From Tetragonia tetragonoides (lineage: Eukaryota > Streptophyta > Magnoliopsida > Caryophyllales > Aizoaceae): DNA of 64,000 nt. Shown here piece by piece: positions 10,201 through 22,100 of this stretch. The first letter of the stretch is position 1; each line of letters begins with the position of its first letter. The notes under the pieces were generated by a model. That model did not search any database. It had not been told where the DNA came from and was given only the letters and a program-made list of their open reading frames with translations. Position numbers and translations under genes: made by a program. The stretch spans positions 42,616,766 to 42,680,765 of the forward strand of contig CM076147.1 in assembly GCA_038025085.1 (NCBI GenBank), given 5' to 3'.

Positions 10201-13200
10201 CAATAATTAAATTTGCCTTTTACTTTCAACCATTTTATATTGATAACCCATGATGGGGTCACTAGGGGTATGGGGCATTTGACTTGGAGAAGGCTATGAA
10301 CTAAAGTTAATGTTGCAGAGGCTGCCCTCGGAGTGATTACACTGCACGGAGATGCTTGGGTATATTTAAGCCAGAGCTGAAAATTGTGGAAGGAGATTCA
10401 TGGGAGGAACTTGATACAACGAACATTACTCATGGTGGACATTCACTACAATGGCTTGTGTGGGTATGACCATGCATTTCTATTTTATTTTTATCACATA
10501 TTTGGTTCTGTACATGTACTCTTATAAGAGTGATGACGTCTTTGGTATGACATGCCAACCTTTTATTTTGTCATTAACCTTTCCACGAACAGTTGATGAT
10601 TTGCTCGTCCCGAGTTTATGGATTGCAATATAGTTAAGCTTCATTGTTAATGGAGATCGCAATTAAAGTAACTCAAGTCATTGGCCAGTAAGAAAAGGGA
10701 TCTTTGCTTATTAGAAAATTGGTTATTCTACTGCTATATAATTAGATTAAATTTTGCTTTCGTTGTGACGCTTCTGAATCCCAATGAAGCGATGTGGTTA
10801 GTTTGAAGCCAAAATGTACACTTATTGTAACATTTGGAAATCCATATATTGATTATAAGTTAAGGAAATGAATATTAAGATATGGGATTATGAAATAATT
10901 CAAGTTAAATGTCAATAAAATTAGATTCCTTGATAATACCTTTATGCTTTAATGATTGGCTTCAACTATACCTTGTGATTTAACTATATAATCTCTAGTA
11001 TATTGAGTTCAACTTTTTATTGTATGGCCATGGTTATGATCAACACTTTGTTATTACGGATAGTGAATACCTCTTGGTGCTAAGGAGTCTTTAATCATCG
11101 CAAGTGAAATGATTATCATTAGATTTAAAAATTTCCATCCTCAAACCCTATGAACTAGAGTTTAAAACACATAGGAATGATTAAACTGTTAATTTCCTAT
11201 TGGAGATATAAAAAGTTACCTTGTAGCTATATATTTTAATTTTTAATTGAAAAAATACATTGAAAAATAGGAAAAAAAAATAAAAAAATAGAAATCACTT
11301 CAAAAAAATTGGGAAAAATTATGAGATCTCACGATAATAGTTGAGAGGGCTTGGGGGTAGGTTTGGTGGCACGGGTTGGTGGGGAGCCATGCTCGGTACC
11401 AAAAAATCGTGGATTAGCCTCCCATGTCAGGGAGGAGGCCCTTCCAAGGCCTACCATGGACCCGATAACCTATCCCGGGGGCCTCCTATGTCCTCTTGGG
11501 GTGTCGCGTGCCATGTGGTGCGAAAATATGAACCTTCGTTCAAGGGCCTCTAGGAAGCCCGAAAAACGTGGATTCTAGCCTTCGAATTCTGCTTCCCGGG
11601 GCCCGATTGTCATTTTGCTCAAACTTCAACGGGGGTCTATCATGACCCTAGAGGACTCTCGGTGCCCCGGGGGGGTCATCCAAATCACCGAACTTCGATA
11701 TCACCCATGCCTTCGATGTTCCGTCTCTTACACTAGTTTGCCGTAAAACGCCCTTCCAAGCCGCCTATCAGGGACCGGATAAGCAACCCCGGGGCCCTCC
11801 CATGTGACCTAGGAGTGTCCCGTGCGATGTAGTGCGAAAATATCTACCTTCGTTATAGGGCCTCCGGGAAGTCAAAAAAAAGGTGGATTATAGCCTTCGT
11901 TATCGGCTTCGCGAGGCCCCGGTGTCATTGTTGCCCAAACTTCTCAGAGGGGTCTATCATGACCCTAGAGGACCCTCGGTGCCCCCGGATGGTCATCAGT
12001 ATCCCCGAACTTCGTTATCAACCCGTGCTTTCAGTGTTCTGCCCTTATATTGGTGTTTCGTAAAAACGCCCTTACAAGCCTATCAGGGACCTGATAACGA
12101 ACCCCGGGGGTCTCTCATGGTCCTTAGAGGTGTCCCTTGCAATGTGGTGCGAAAATATCCACCTTCGTCCCGAGGCCTCCCGGAAGCCCAAAAAACTTGG
12201 ATTATAGCCTTTGATTTTCGGCTCCCGGGGCCAGGTTGTCGTTTTTGCCCAATCTTCTCCGGGGGGTCTATCGTCACCCTAGAGGACCTCTGGTGCCCCG
12301 GGACGGTCATTCGGCTCCCCGAACTCCGATTTCACCCATGGACATGGGACATGGGCATGCTCGCTGGGTGCTGGGACATGAGCCTGGGACATGGGACATG
12401 GGCACGCATGGTGGGCGCCGGGACATGGGTTATGGCGCTCGCTGGGCGCTGGGACATGGCCGCTCGGTGCTGCTGCGCCATGGGTCATGGGACAAGGGTG
12501 CTGCGTCATGGGGCAAGGGTGGTGCTGCGTCATGGGACAATAGTAGAGAGGGCTTGGGGGTAGGTTTGGTGGCATGGGGTGGTGGGGAGCCATGCTCGGT
12601 ACCTAAAAACCGTGGATTAGCCTCCGATGTCCTGTAGGAGGCCCTTCCAGGCCTACCATGGACCCGATAACCTATCCCGGGGGCCTCCTATGTCCCCTAG
12701 GGGTATCCTGTGCCTTGTGGTGCGAAAATATGAACCTTCGTTCAAGGGCCTCTAAGAAGTCCGAAAAACGTGGATTGTAGCCTTCGTATTCTCCTTCCCG
12801 GGGTCCGGTTGTCATTTTTGCTCATACTCTCGGGGGTCTATCATGATCCTAGAGGACTCTCGGTGCCCCGGGGGGGTCATCCAAATCACCGAACTTCGAT
12901 ATCACCCATGCCTTCGATGTTCCGTCTCTTACACTAGTTTCCCGTAAAACGCCCTTCCAAGCCGCCTATCAGGGACCGGATAAGCAACCCCGGGGGCCTC
13001 CCATGTGCCCTAGGGGTGTCCCGTGCGACATGGTGCGAAAATATCTACCTTCGTTCCGGGCCTCCTGGACGCCAAAAAAACATGGATTATGGCCTTCGTT
13101 TTCACATTCGCTGGCCCCTGTGTCATTTTTGCCCAAACTTCTCAGAGGGGTCTATCATGACCCTAGAGGACCCTCGGTGCCCCCGGATGGTCATCAGTAT

Positions 13201-16200
13201 CCTCGAACTTCGTTATCAACCCATGCTTTCAGTGTTCTGCCCTTATATTGGTGTTCCGTAAAAACGCCCTTACGAGCCTATCAGGGACCCGATAACGAAC
13301 CCTGGGGTCTCCCATGGTCCTTAGAGGTGTCCCTTGCGATGTGGTGCGAAAATATCCACCTTCGTCCCGAGGCCTCTCGGAAGCCCAAAAAACGTGGATT
13401 ATAGCCTTTGATTTTCGGCTTCCCGGGGTCAGGTTGTCGTTTTTGCCCAATCTTCTCCGGGGGGTCTATCCTCACCCTAGAGGACCTCTGGTGCCCCGGG
13501 ACGGTCATTCGGCTCCCCGAACTCCGATTTCACCCATGGACATGGGACATGGGCATGCTCGCTGGGTGCTGGGACATGGGCGCGCATGGTGGGCGCCGGG
13601 ACATGGGTTATGGCGCTCGCTGGGCGCTGGGACATGGCCGCTCGGTGCTGCTGCGTCATGGGTCATGGGACAAGGGTGCTGCGTCATGGGGCAAGGGTGG
13701 TGCTGCGTCATGTGACAATAGTAGAGAGGGCTTGGGGGTAGGTTTGGTGGCATGGGGTGGTGGGGAACCATGCTCGGTACCTAAAAACCGTGGATTAGCC
13801 TGCGATGTCCTGTAGAAGGCCCTTCCAGGCCTACCATGGACCCGATAACCTATCCCGGGGGCCTCCTATGTCCCCTAGGGGTATCCTGTGCCTTGTGGTG
13901 CGAAAATATGAACCTTCGTTCAAGGGCCTCTAAGAAGTCCGAAAAACGTGGATTGTAGCCTTCGTATTCTCCTTCCCGGGGTCCGGTTGTCATTTTTGCT
14001 CATACTCTCGGGGGTCTATCATGATCCTAGAGGACTCTCGGTGCCCCGGGGGACTCATCCAAATTACCGAAGTTCGATATCACCCATGCTTTCGGTGTTC
14101 CGGCTCTTACACCAGTTTCCCGTAAAACGCCCTTCCAAGCCACCTATCATGGACCGGATAAGCAACCCCGGGGGCCTCCCATATGCCCTAGGAGTGTCCC
14201 GTGCGATGTGGTGCGAAAATATCTACCTTCGTTCCGGGGCCTCCTGGATGCCAAAAAAACATGGATTATGACCTTCGTTTTCGCATTCGCTGGCCCTGTG
14301 TCATTTCTGGACAAACTTCTCTGAGAGGTCTATCATGACCCTAGAGGACCCACGGTGCCCCCGGATGGTCATCAGTATCCCCGAACTTCGTTATCACGCA
14401 TGCTTTTAGTGTTCTAGCCCTTACATTGGTGTTCCGTAAAAACGCCTTTATAAGCCTAACAGAGACCCGATAACGGACCCTGGGGCTCTCCCATGTTCCT
14501 TAGAGGTGTCCATTGCGATGTGGTGCGAAAATATCCACCTTCGTTCCGGGGCCACCCTGAAGCCCGAAAAAACGTGGATTATAGCCTTTGATTTTCGGCT
14601 TCCTGGGACCCGTTGTCGTTTTTGCCCAAACTTCTCCGGGGGGTCTATCGTCATCCTAGAGGACCTCTGGTGCCCCGGGACGGTCATTCGAATCCCCGAA
14701 CTCCGATTTCACCCATGGACATGGGACATGAGCATGCTCGTTAGGTGCTGGAACATATCCTGGGACATGGGCGCCCTAGTCCTGGGAGATGGGACATGGG
14801 CGCTCGGAGGGCGCCGGGACATGGGTTATGGCGCTTGCTGGGCGCTGGGACATGGCCGCTTGGTGGTGCTGCGTCATGGGTCATGAGACAAGGGTGCTGC
14901 GTCATCGGGCAAGGATGGTGCTGCGTCATGGGACAATAGTAGAGAGGGCTTGGGGGTAGGTTTGCTGGCACGGGGTGGTGGGAATCCATGCTCGGTACCA
15001 AAAAACCGTGGATTAGCCTCCGATGTCCCGTAGGAGGCCCTTTCAGGTCTACCATGGAGCTGATAACCTACCTTAGGCGCCTCCTATGTCCCCTAGGGGT
15101 GTCCCGTGCCATGTGGTGCTAAAATATGAACCTTCATTCAAGGGCCTCTAGGAAGTCCGAAAAACGTGGATTGTAGCCTTCGTATTCTCCTTCTCGGGGT
15201 CGGGTTGTCATTTTTGCTCAAATTTCTTCGGGGTCTATCATGACCCTAGAGGACTCTCGGTGCCCCGGGGGTGATTTAACAAACCCCCGAACTTCGATAT
15301 CACCCATGCCTTCGGTGTTCCGTTTCTTACACCAGCTTCTCGTAAAACGCCCTTCCAAGCCGCTTATCAGAGACCGGATAAGCAACCCCGGGGGCCTCCC
15401 ATGTGCCCTAGGGGTGTCCCCTGCGATGTGGTGCAAAAATATCTACCTTCGTTCCGGAGCCACCCGGAAGCCAAAATAACGTGGATTATAGCCTTCGTTC
15501 TCGGCTTCACAGGGGACTGGCCAACCTTCACCGAGGGGTCTCCCATGCTTTCAAGGTTCTGGCCCTTACATTGGTGTTCCATAAAAATGCCCTTACAAGA
15601 CTATCAGGGACCCGATAACGGACCCCGGGGGTCTCCCATGTTCCTTAGAGGTGTCCCTTGCTATTTGCTGCGAAAATATCTACCTTCGTTCCGGAACCTC
15701 CTGGAAGCCCAAAAAAACGTGGATTATAGCCTGTGATTTTCGGCTTCCCGAGGCCCGGTTGTCGTTTTTGCCCAATCTTCTCCGGGGGTCTATCGTCACC
15801 CTAGAGGACCTCTGATGCCCCGGGACGGTCGTTCGGGTCCCCGAACTCCGCTTTCACCCACGGGCATGCTCACTGGGTGCTGGGACATTGGCGCACTCGT
15901 TGGGCGCTGGGACAGTCCTAGGACATGGGACATGGGCGCGTTCGGTGAGCGCCAGGACATGGGTTATGGCGCTCGCTGGGCGCTGGGACATGGCCGCTCA
16001 GTGCTGCTGCGTCATGGGTCATGGGACAAGGGTGCTGCGTCATGGGGCAAGGGTGGTGCTGCGTCATGGGACAAGGGTGCTGCAACACCCAAGCGCCAAC
16101 ATGATGGGATGGGACAAGGGTGCCGTAGCGTCATGTGTCATGGTGGCTGCTCCATGGGTCATGGGTGCAACTCCATGGGTGCTGCATCATGGGACAAGGC

Positions 16201-17796
16201 GTCATGGTCTCTTGGACATGGGCGCTGGGACAGGCACTTGGGACATGGGACTTGTTCTTCATACTTGGGACTATTTCATTCTTAGCACCCACATGACTTA
16301 GCCGCTTTCCTTGTCTCCTTCCTTGGTCAGTCGACTTAATCCTACGTAGCACCGTGTGTCCCTTGTGTCCTTTTTCGAAACCTCTTTCACCCGACGTAGC
16401 AAGAATAGGGGATTTGAGGGGAAAGTGGGGGAGAGACGAATCAATTCAATTAGGGCTAAATCTCAGTGGATCGTGGCAGCAAGGCCACTTTGCCAGTTAC
16501 AATACCCCGTTGCATATTTAGGTCGTCTGCTAAGGATCAGTGCGTTATCTCAAGTAGAAGCTTTGCAGGACCTGGACTTAAGACACTGTGTGTGAATGTA
16601 ACCTTTAGTCTGGGGGCTCTTTGGTAGCCAGGTCAGCTTCTACTCAAAATCCAAATACGCCCCAGTGGTCTTCTCAAATGTCCTTAAAATCACATCGTGG
16701 CACCAGTGTACTTAATCCTTAATAAGGGAACTTTTTTGGGTGTTGCTCCGGTGGTACCTGTGTGCCGTGTTGACAGGCTTGTGTTTGAGGTTTTGGGGGT
16801 TTTGATTGGTGTTTATGAACGACAGAGATGGGATTTCTGCCGCACATTCCTACTATTTTCATGAACAACACCTTATGCACGCGTGAGTAGTGAACTTAAG
16901 GCCTATCAGGGCTTCTTGCTTTTTGTTCCCTGAAACCTGAATAATGCATTGAAGAATACTTCTGTCGTTATTGAAACTTGACCAGATCAGCTGGTTCAAT
17001 TAATTATGGGTTACGGGTCTGTCCCAGAAATACTCTGAAGGATAGTCACAAACAGGTCCAACTGGAAAAATGGCAGAGCTGTTCTATTGCGTGGTAATAT
17101 TACCTATGATGAAGACCTAATGAAAATGGTAGGAATGGATCCTTAAAACCAATGATCATTATACCCCAAAGATGCTTGTATCATTCCTGTGAACTTCAAG
17201 TATATATCTGTGTTCTGAGGATCAATTTTAACTCTCAAAAGTGTATATTGAATTGGCATTGGCAAGACCAGATAAACCAGGATCCGCGGAGCTGAGCCTC
17301 GAAGTGGTCTCCGATTCCATTGTTTATTCAATTTTTGTTTACCATATGTCGTTGTTCGTGCTCATTTTTGTTCTATGTTTTGCAGCCGAAGATTGATCCT
17401 AATTCTTTGGAGAACTTCTCCTCTGAATGCCCCCGCGTCAAGCTAAACCCTCAGCCTTCACCCTTTTGCCTCAATGGAGTTCTTGTCCCAAGGGAAGCAT
17501 TGCCAAACATAGTGTTGGACGATCCTATAGTTGCGGATATCGATCCCAGTACATGGGCAAGTGGTAGACCTGCAACAAAGATGGTAACACATGTATCCAG
17601 TCCGAGTGAGTTGTCCACAGCTGAGAAGTTTAGGCTTGCATTTGTGGAGAGAGATATGAGGCTGGCACCGAAACGTGCGAAAAATGCAAGGCAACATCAG
17701 CGGCGTGCAGAGAAAGAGTGGATGATGACTAGTTCGGATGCAAAAGCCTTAGCTCTTGCTTCACGAGCAAACAAGTCCTTTCGCGGTAGAAACTAG
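7020..17796 (+). CDS. RNI-like (leucine-rich-repeat superfamily) protein
   Basis: Five exons join in frame: 7020-7137, 7743-7816, 8575-8744, 10319-10463 and 17386-17796, giving 918 nt and 305 residues. Exon phases agree at every junction. The protein starts MEKGKDGANMAG. It has an LRR-like stretch (DDSWEILDISCSDVSDFGLAKVAEMC shortened here to its core DSWEILDISCSDVSDF), then a Cys/Arg-rich CPRSDYTARRCLGIF, then VEGDSWEELDTTNI and LQWLVWPKIDPNSLE. A basic tail ends RANKSFRGRN. It resembles plant proteins annotated RNI-like, which have no established biochemical function that I can name. Compared with homologues as I remember them, a repeat between DIR and GCPRS appears to be missing. Intron 3 contains a hAT-like element and intron 4 (6.9 kb) contains the satellite array. 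The gene model is good; the function is open. Confidence 0.75.
7138..7216. repeat. Compound (CT)n(TA)n microsatellite at a 5' splice site
   Basis: The intron begins GTTTCTCT and runs straight into about 14 CT units and then about 24 TA units. The tract abuts the donor site of intron 1 of the RNI-like gene. Confidence 0.95.
9061..9673. mobile_element. Non-autonomous hAT-like DNA transposon
   Basis: The 613-bp element starts CAGGGGCGGAACCAGG and ends with the complement of CAGTGGCGGAACCAGG, giving 16-bp terminal inverted repeats with one mismatch. It is flanked by 8-bp direct repeats CCTCTGCT (9053-9060) and CCTCTCCT (9674-9681), which differ at one base. An 8-bp duplication and CAG-type ends fit the hAT superfamily. 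There is no transposase ORF. A tRNA-like segment lies inside it (see findings). It sits in intron 3 of the RNI-like gene. Confidence 0.8.
12338..12545. repeat. GGGACATGGGC minisatellite block 1
   Basis: Degenerate short repeats based on CTGGGACATGGGCGC form the end of the first higher-order unit. Equivalent blocks lie at about 13536-13720, 14716-14938 and 15862-16252; the last is the longest and most diverged. Confidence 0.85.
13536..13720. repeat. GGGACATGGGC minisatellite block 2
   Basis: This is the equivalent of block 1 at the end of the second higher-order unit. It is slightly shorter because some GACATGGG units are lost. Confidence 0.85.
14716..14938. repeat. GGGACATGGGC minisatellite block 3
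   Basis: This is the equivalent block at the end of the third higher-order unit, with more substitutions than blocks 1 and 2. Confidence 0.85.
15862..16252. repeat. GGGACATGGGC minisatellite block 4, expanded
   Basis: This terminal block is about twice as long as the others. It closes the array on the right, fading out near GGGACATGGGACTTGTTC. The monomer just before it is shortened: the landmark spacing is about 237 instead of about 313 bp. Confidence 0.8.
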
Positions 17797-19137
17797 CGTT
17801 TGAGCTTTATCTCGTCAATGTTTTTTCATAGAAACTATTTGTTCTTTCATTAACGTGTAATATATTTTCAAGGGCTGTGGCTGTGGGGAAGAGAAACTAC
17901 ACTGTCCATCTTGATCATCTGTAGTTGAAAACCGGGAAAGGCAAAGTTTACAGCGAAATGGAATTCACTATCTTACATTATGTGACTATTGTCATGTACA
18001 TATCTATGAGAGGAACTGTGAAAACTTACAAAGCTAATGTTCACACCTTGCTCTCATGCTCTGGTCATCGAGGTTCTTTGTTCGTGTACGTGGATACAAT
18101 TGTTCGAAGGTGGAAACTAATCTCTTACAAATTGTATAGTGAAGTATGTTGAGTCCATGGATTCTGCAATTTTGCAAGCTCTTGAAAATAAAGTTTGAGA
18201 GACGACAGCTGAAGGCACCAGAATACTTGCTCTTGAATTCTGAGATTTGCAGGCAATGATGGTGTCCGAGTAAGACCCTTACAATTTAATCCCAATATCA
18301 GCGAGCCTCAACTCAGGCTGGCAGCTGGCACTCATCCCAAACCATACACGCAAACATCTCAGAATAATAAGGAAAAATCTCACCAAAGTTATGTTAACCT
18401 AGCTATACTGACTTTTAAGAATTACATCATTTTATAACCAAAATACCCTCAATGATAATTTTTTTTTTCAGTCGAAACTTATATTTTTTTTTTTCATGTG
18501 TAGTAAAACCAAAAAAAAAATAAGATACCTTGAAAATTTTCCTAACATTTTAATTGGCTCATGAAGGACATGAGGTCTCCTTGAGCATGCTTGCCATTTC
18601 TGAATCACATACGCGTTATGAATCAAGTTCAAAAAAGCCCAAGCTCAGACTCCGTGTTGAATGTGTCCTTATGATTATAGACTATAGTTTCCGTAAGAGG
18701 TTATTCTTTAGGCTAAAGGAGACGACGATCGTGAAATTTGATTAAAAGCTATGCTTGTCAACATTTTGACAAGTTTATCTGCCAGCGCCTGAACCTCCGC
18801 CAAAAATTGAATAAATTTCCACTAGATAATCACAATAGAGATTCAGGGGGAGCGGGAACAGAAATTATTAACATCAGATGCAAGTGATCACAAGATCAAA
18901 CATCTTTTATACCCCTGATAATGTGACTCTCAACTCAACAAGTGTTTTAAACCCCGACTTCTTTATTTAGAATCTCTTGTTGCTCAGACCACACTGCGAA
19001 GAGAACTTGTAGTCCATTCGTATCCAATGCTATTCTGCGAATTCACAAAACTCCTACAAAGGCACATAACCAATGCCCCGAAAAACCTCGACCAACGCAT
19101 CAAGTGACAAAGAAGACGAGACATTTGGGTAAGCCAA
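17797..19137. other. Convergent intergenic region (RNI-like 3' end / aconitase 3' end)
   Basis: The region carries the two 3' UTRs and AT-rich DNA with homopolymer tracts near 18460-18520. I see no recognisable gene or element. Confidence 0.6.
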
Positions 19138-22100
19138 TTACTGCCTTATCAACTGGCGGATGACGTATGGAAGAATACCGCCATGGTCAAAGTACGCCAG
19201 CTCCACCTGAAAGGCAATTCAAAGGATCAAACAGAATCCAACAAATAACCACGAAAGAGCAGCATGACTCGAAAAGAAGAAAAGAAGGATACAAAGGGAA
19301 TCTAACAAAGAACATGAAAGTGGAGGATGGGCAGTACCTCAGTGTCAAAGCGCAGAGTGCAAGTGAAGGACTTTCCACAGTCGGTTGTAACAGTAATGTC
19401 TTGTCCAGGCCTTATCTCGCTTACTTTGGAAGGAAGGTCAATTGTGAACCTCTCATGACCAGTCAATCCTAGTGAATCTGCATCCTCACCGGCCTTGAAG
19501 CAAAGAGGGATGACGCCCATGCCAACAAGGTTGCTACGGTGAATTCTCTCAAAGCTCTTGGCTATCACAGCTTTCACACCCTGATAATTATGTAAAAGTG
19601 TTATTTTCCAATCATGGGATATACGCCTCACAATTCAAAGCACAACTGTTTAATAACATTATCATACTACTAATATACTGACCTGCAACATTGGGCCCTT
19701 GGCAGCCCAATCCCGAGAGCTTCCACTTCCGTACTCAGCCCCTGCAAGGATAATTGTGTCATGTCCCGCCTCCTTGTATTTCTGCATCAGGAATAAATGG
19801 CTTAGTAATCAAGTTAATCCAGAGAAAAAAGACAAAAGTCGTACAAATTCAAGGTGTCCATGGGGCACTGGGCAGGTAATAGTACACAGTACCCAACAGC
19901 ACCGATTACCTACCCCCTATAGGGAAGAGACTAGAAAGAAATACGCAAAAACAGACTGTGGTCTTACCGTTGCAGCCTCAAACACATATAGTTTCTCGCC
20001 AGTTGGGATGTGAACCGTCTTTGGGCCCACTTCTCCGTTCAAGAACTTGTTAACAATACGAATATTCGCAAAGGTACCCCTAGCCATCACTTCATCATTA
20101 CCCCTGCGACTACCGTATGAGTTGAAGTCCTTGCGGTCAACCCCACGCTCCATGAGATACTTTGCTGCAGGACTGTCCTTGTGGATGCTTCCTGCAGGAG
20201 AGATGTGATCGGTAGTGATACTGTCACCAAAATTGAGAAGGCAATAGGCATCTTTGACCCCGTGAGGACCAGGTGGATTCAAGCTCATGTTCTTGAAGTA
20301 TGGAGGATCATGGATGTAAGTTGAGTTTGGATCCCACTGGTAAAGACTGCCAGTAGGAACCTCAAGAGAGTTCCACATTGGGTTGCCCTTGGTGATTGCC
20401 TCATATGTGCTCTTGAACATGTCTGGTAAGACACTTTGTTGAACAACCTACAACAGCATAATACCAATCAGGATCGCATGTAGAAGTTCATTCAGTCATC
20501 TACAAAACTGCAGTATAAGAAAAAAAAAATAGTAAGGTAAATCACCTGGGCTATCTCTTCATTGCTAGGCCAGATATCTCTGAAGTACACACTCTGACCA
20601 TCCTTTCCTGTTCCAATAGGCTCCTTCTCGAAATCAATATCAACCTAGAATGCAGCACATTAGGGGTCATCTTCTGTTATTAATTCGAAGAGGAAAGGGG
20701 GATAATAGAAGGCACATAGGAACACAGGGACCACAGTTATGATAGCCCTCATTCTCTTATTAATGAAATCAATGGTAAACATAGCAGTGTAAATCATGCA
20801 ACTCTTGAGAGTAGTTATTTCATTCATAACAAATAATTAACAATACTTCAGATGTATCAGCTCTGTACAACAGGTGTCTCCAGATAAAGTGATAAACAAC
20901 AACAACCACCCAAGATGAATCCAAGAAGGCAAGGTCTGAGCTCCTGATGGACGCAGCCTAACCCCTAGCTGGTTGCACAGTAGGCTGTTTCCGATTACCG
21001 GTGAGCTTACAAATTGCACCGATACTGGAGCCAAGCATTAGGCTAACTATGGTACTAGCATAAATAAACAAGAATCATTTTTTTTCTGACAAGTAATTTC
21101 AGGCGACATTATTGCATGGTAGTCAGCAAAATTTTCCTCGTCATCAAGGTAGCTCTTCGTCAGACATGGAGGACAAAAAACTCAACTCCTGCTGGGACTG
21201 AATAAAGCATAGACAGAAGAGGGGGAATATGTCCAAAAGTTCGAATGAAAGTGCCCTTATCAATCTATGACCGAACAAGTATCTTGAGAATCCAGGGAAT
21301 GGAAACTGAAATATTTGCATTGAGCCGAAAGGCACTCATATAAGACTCTAGAACTCCTAATGGAAGGGGATTCCCATCATCAAATTTCTCATTGCCAATT
21401 TATGCAAAAAAAATTCATATCTGAATTTCGGAATTCTCTAAAGGGAACATGGATGCCCAGATCTTGAACAACCAACTCAATCTCTGAACTTTCCTACTGC
21501 CTCTATAAGATCCTCAAATTCACTACTACGTGAACATATTACAGAACCACCAATACTTTACTTCCACCCCTGTCAATCACTTCTACCCCTCACTCATCAA
21601 AATAAGAATTTTGATGTAACCCCACAAGAACATCAGAGTCAGCTCAGTAGACAGGAATAGAACCCACTCTTCAGCAATTTTGATAAGGGAACAGTAGCGG
21701 GAGTTTCCAAATCCCAAGATAAAATACATAGCGGGTGTAGGATTAAAATGAGAGAGAACCTTACAAATTTATCAGCCCTGTCGCTTACCATCACATGAAC
21801 ACCACCGACCACTGACAAACCCACATGACCCCACAAGCAACAATCGACCCACAATACACAACTACCAGAATACTTAAGTGACCTGGATTTTTCTGTTCCT
21901 TGTATCAAATAAATGGGATTCTAGATTCTCAATCCTACTCAACCATCACTACTCCCATTTCTTTTTACAGATTCTCACACCTGCTCCACCATCACTACTC
22001 CCGTTTCATTTCACTTGCATGAACTAATTAATTCCAGTAGAGAAAAGACCATTCAATTTAAGACTCCAACTGACTTTGCAATTTCATTAACAGAAACTGT

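Larger units (their letters stand above)
11333..16252. repeat. GC-rich higher-order tandem repeat array
   Basis: Four large units of about 1.2 kb begin at about 11342, 12543, 13722 and 14939, each opening GAGAGGGCTTGGGGGTAGGT (one copy is TGAGAGGG..). Each unit contains monomers of about 313 bp. The landmark TGCGAAAATAT or a close variant recurs near 11519, 11833, 12148, 12721, 13033, 13343, 13899, 14211, 14522, 15117, 15432 and 15669. Three spacings of about 312 bp alternate with a longer gap of about 555-595 bp, which holds the truncated fourth monomer plus a GACATGGG minisatellite. The array is rich in CpG and CCCGGG, unlike the AT-rich flanks. Apparent ORFs on both strands are by-products of composition. 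It lies wholly within intron 4 of the RNI-like gene. Confidence 0.93.

Noticed and set aside
11341..16301. Many ORFs of 60-226 codons on both strands in the 11.3-16.3 kb region
   Set aside because: They are repeats of one satellite unit in different frames. They occur on both strands at once and resemble no protein family. The stop-free minisatellite explains them.
16356..16595. A 79-codon ORF with an LRR-like end (EALQDLDLRHC)
   Set aside because: It is tempting as an extra exon of the RNI-like gene. However exons 4 and 5 join in phase without it, and it has no clear acceptor or donor at the right phase. It may be a remnant.
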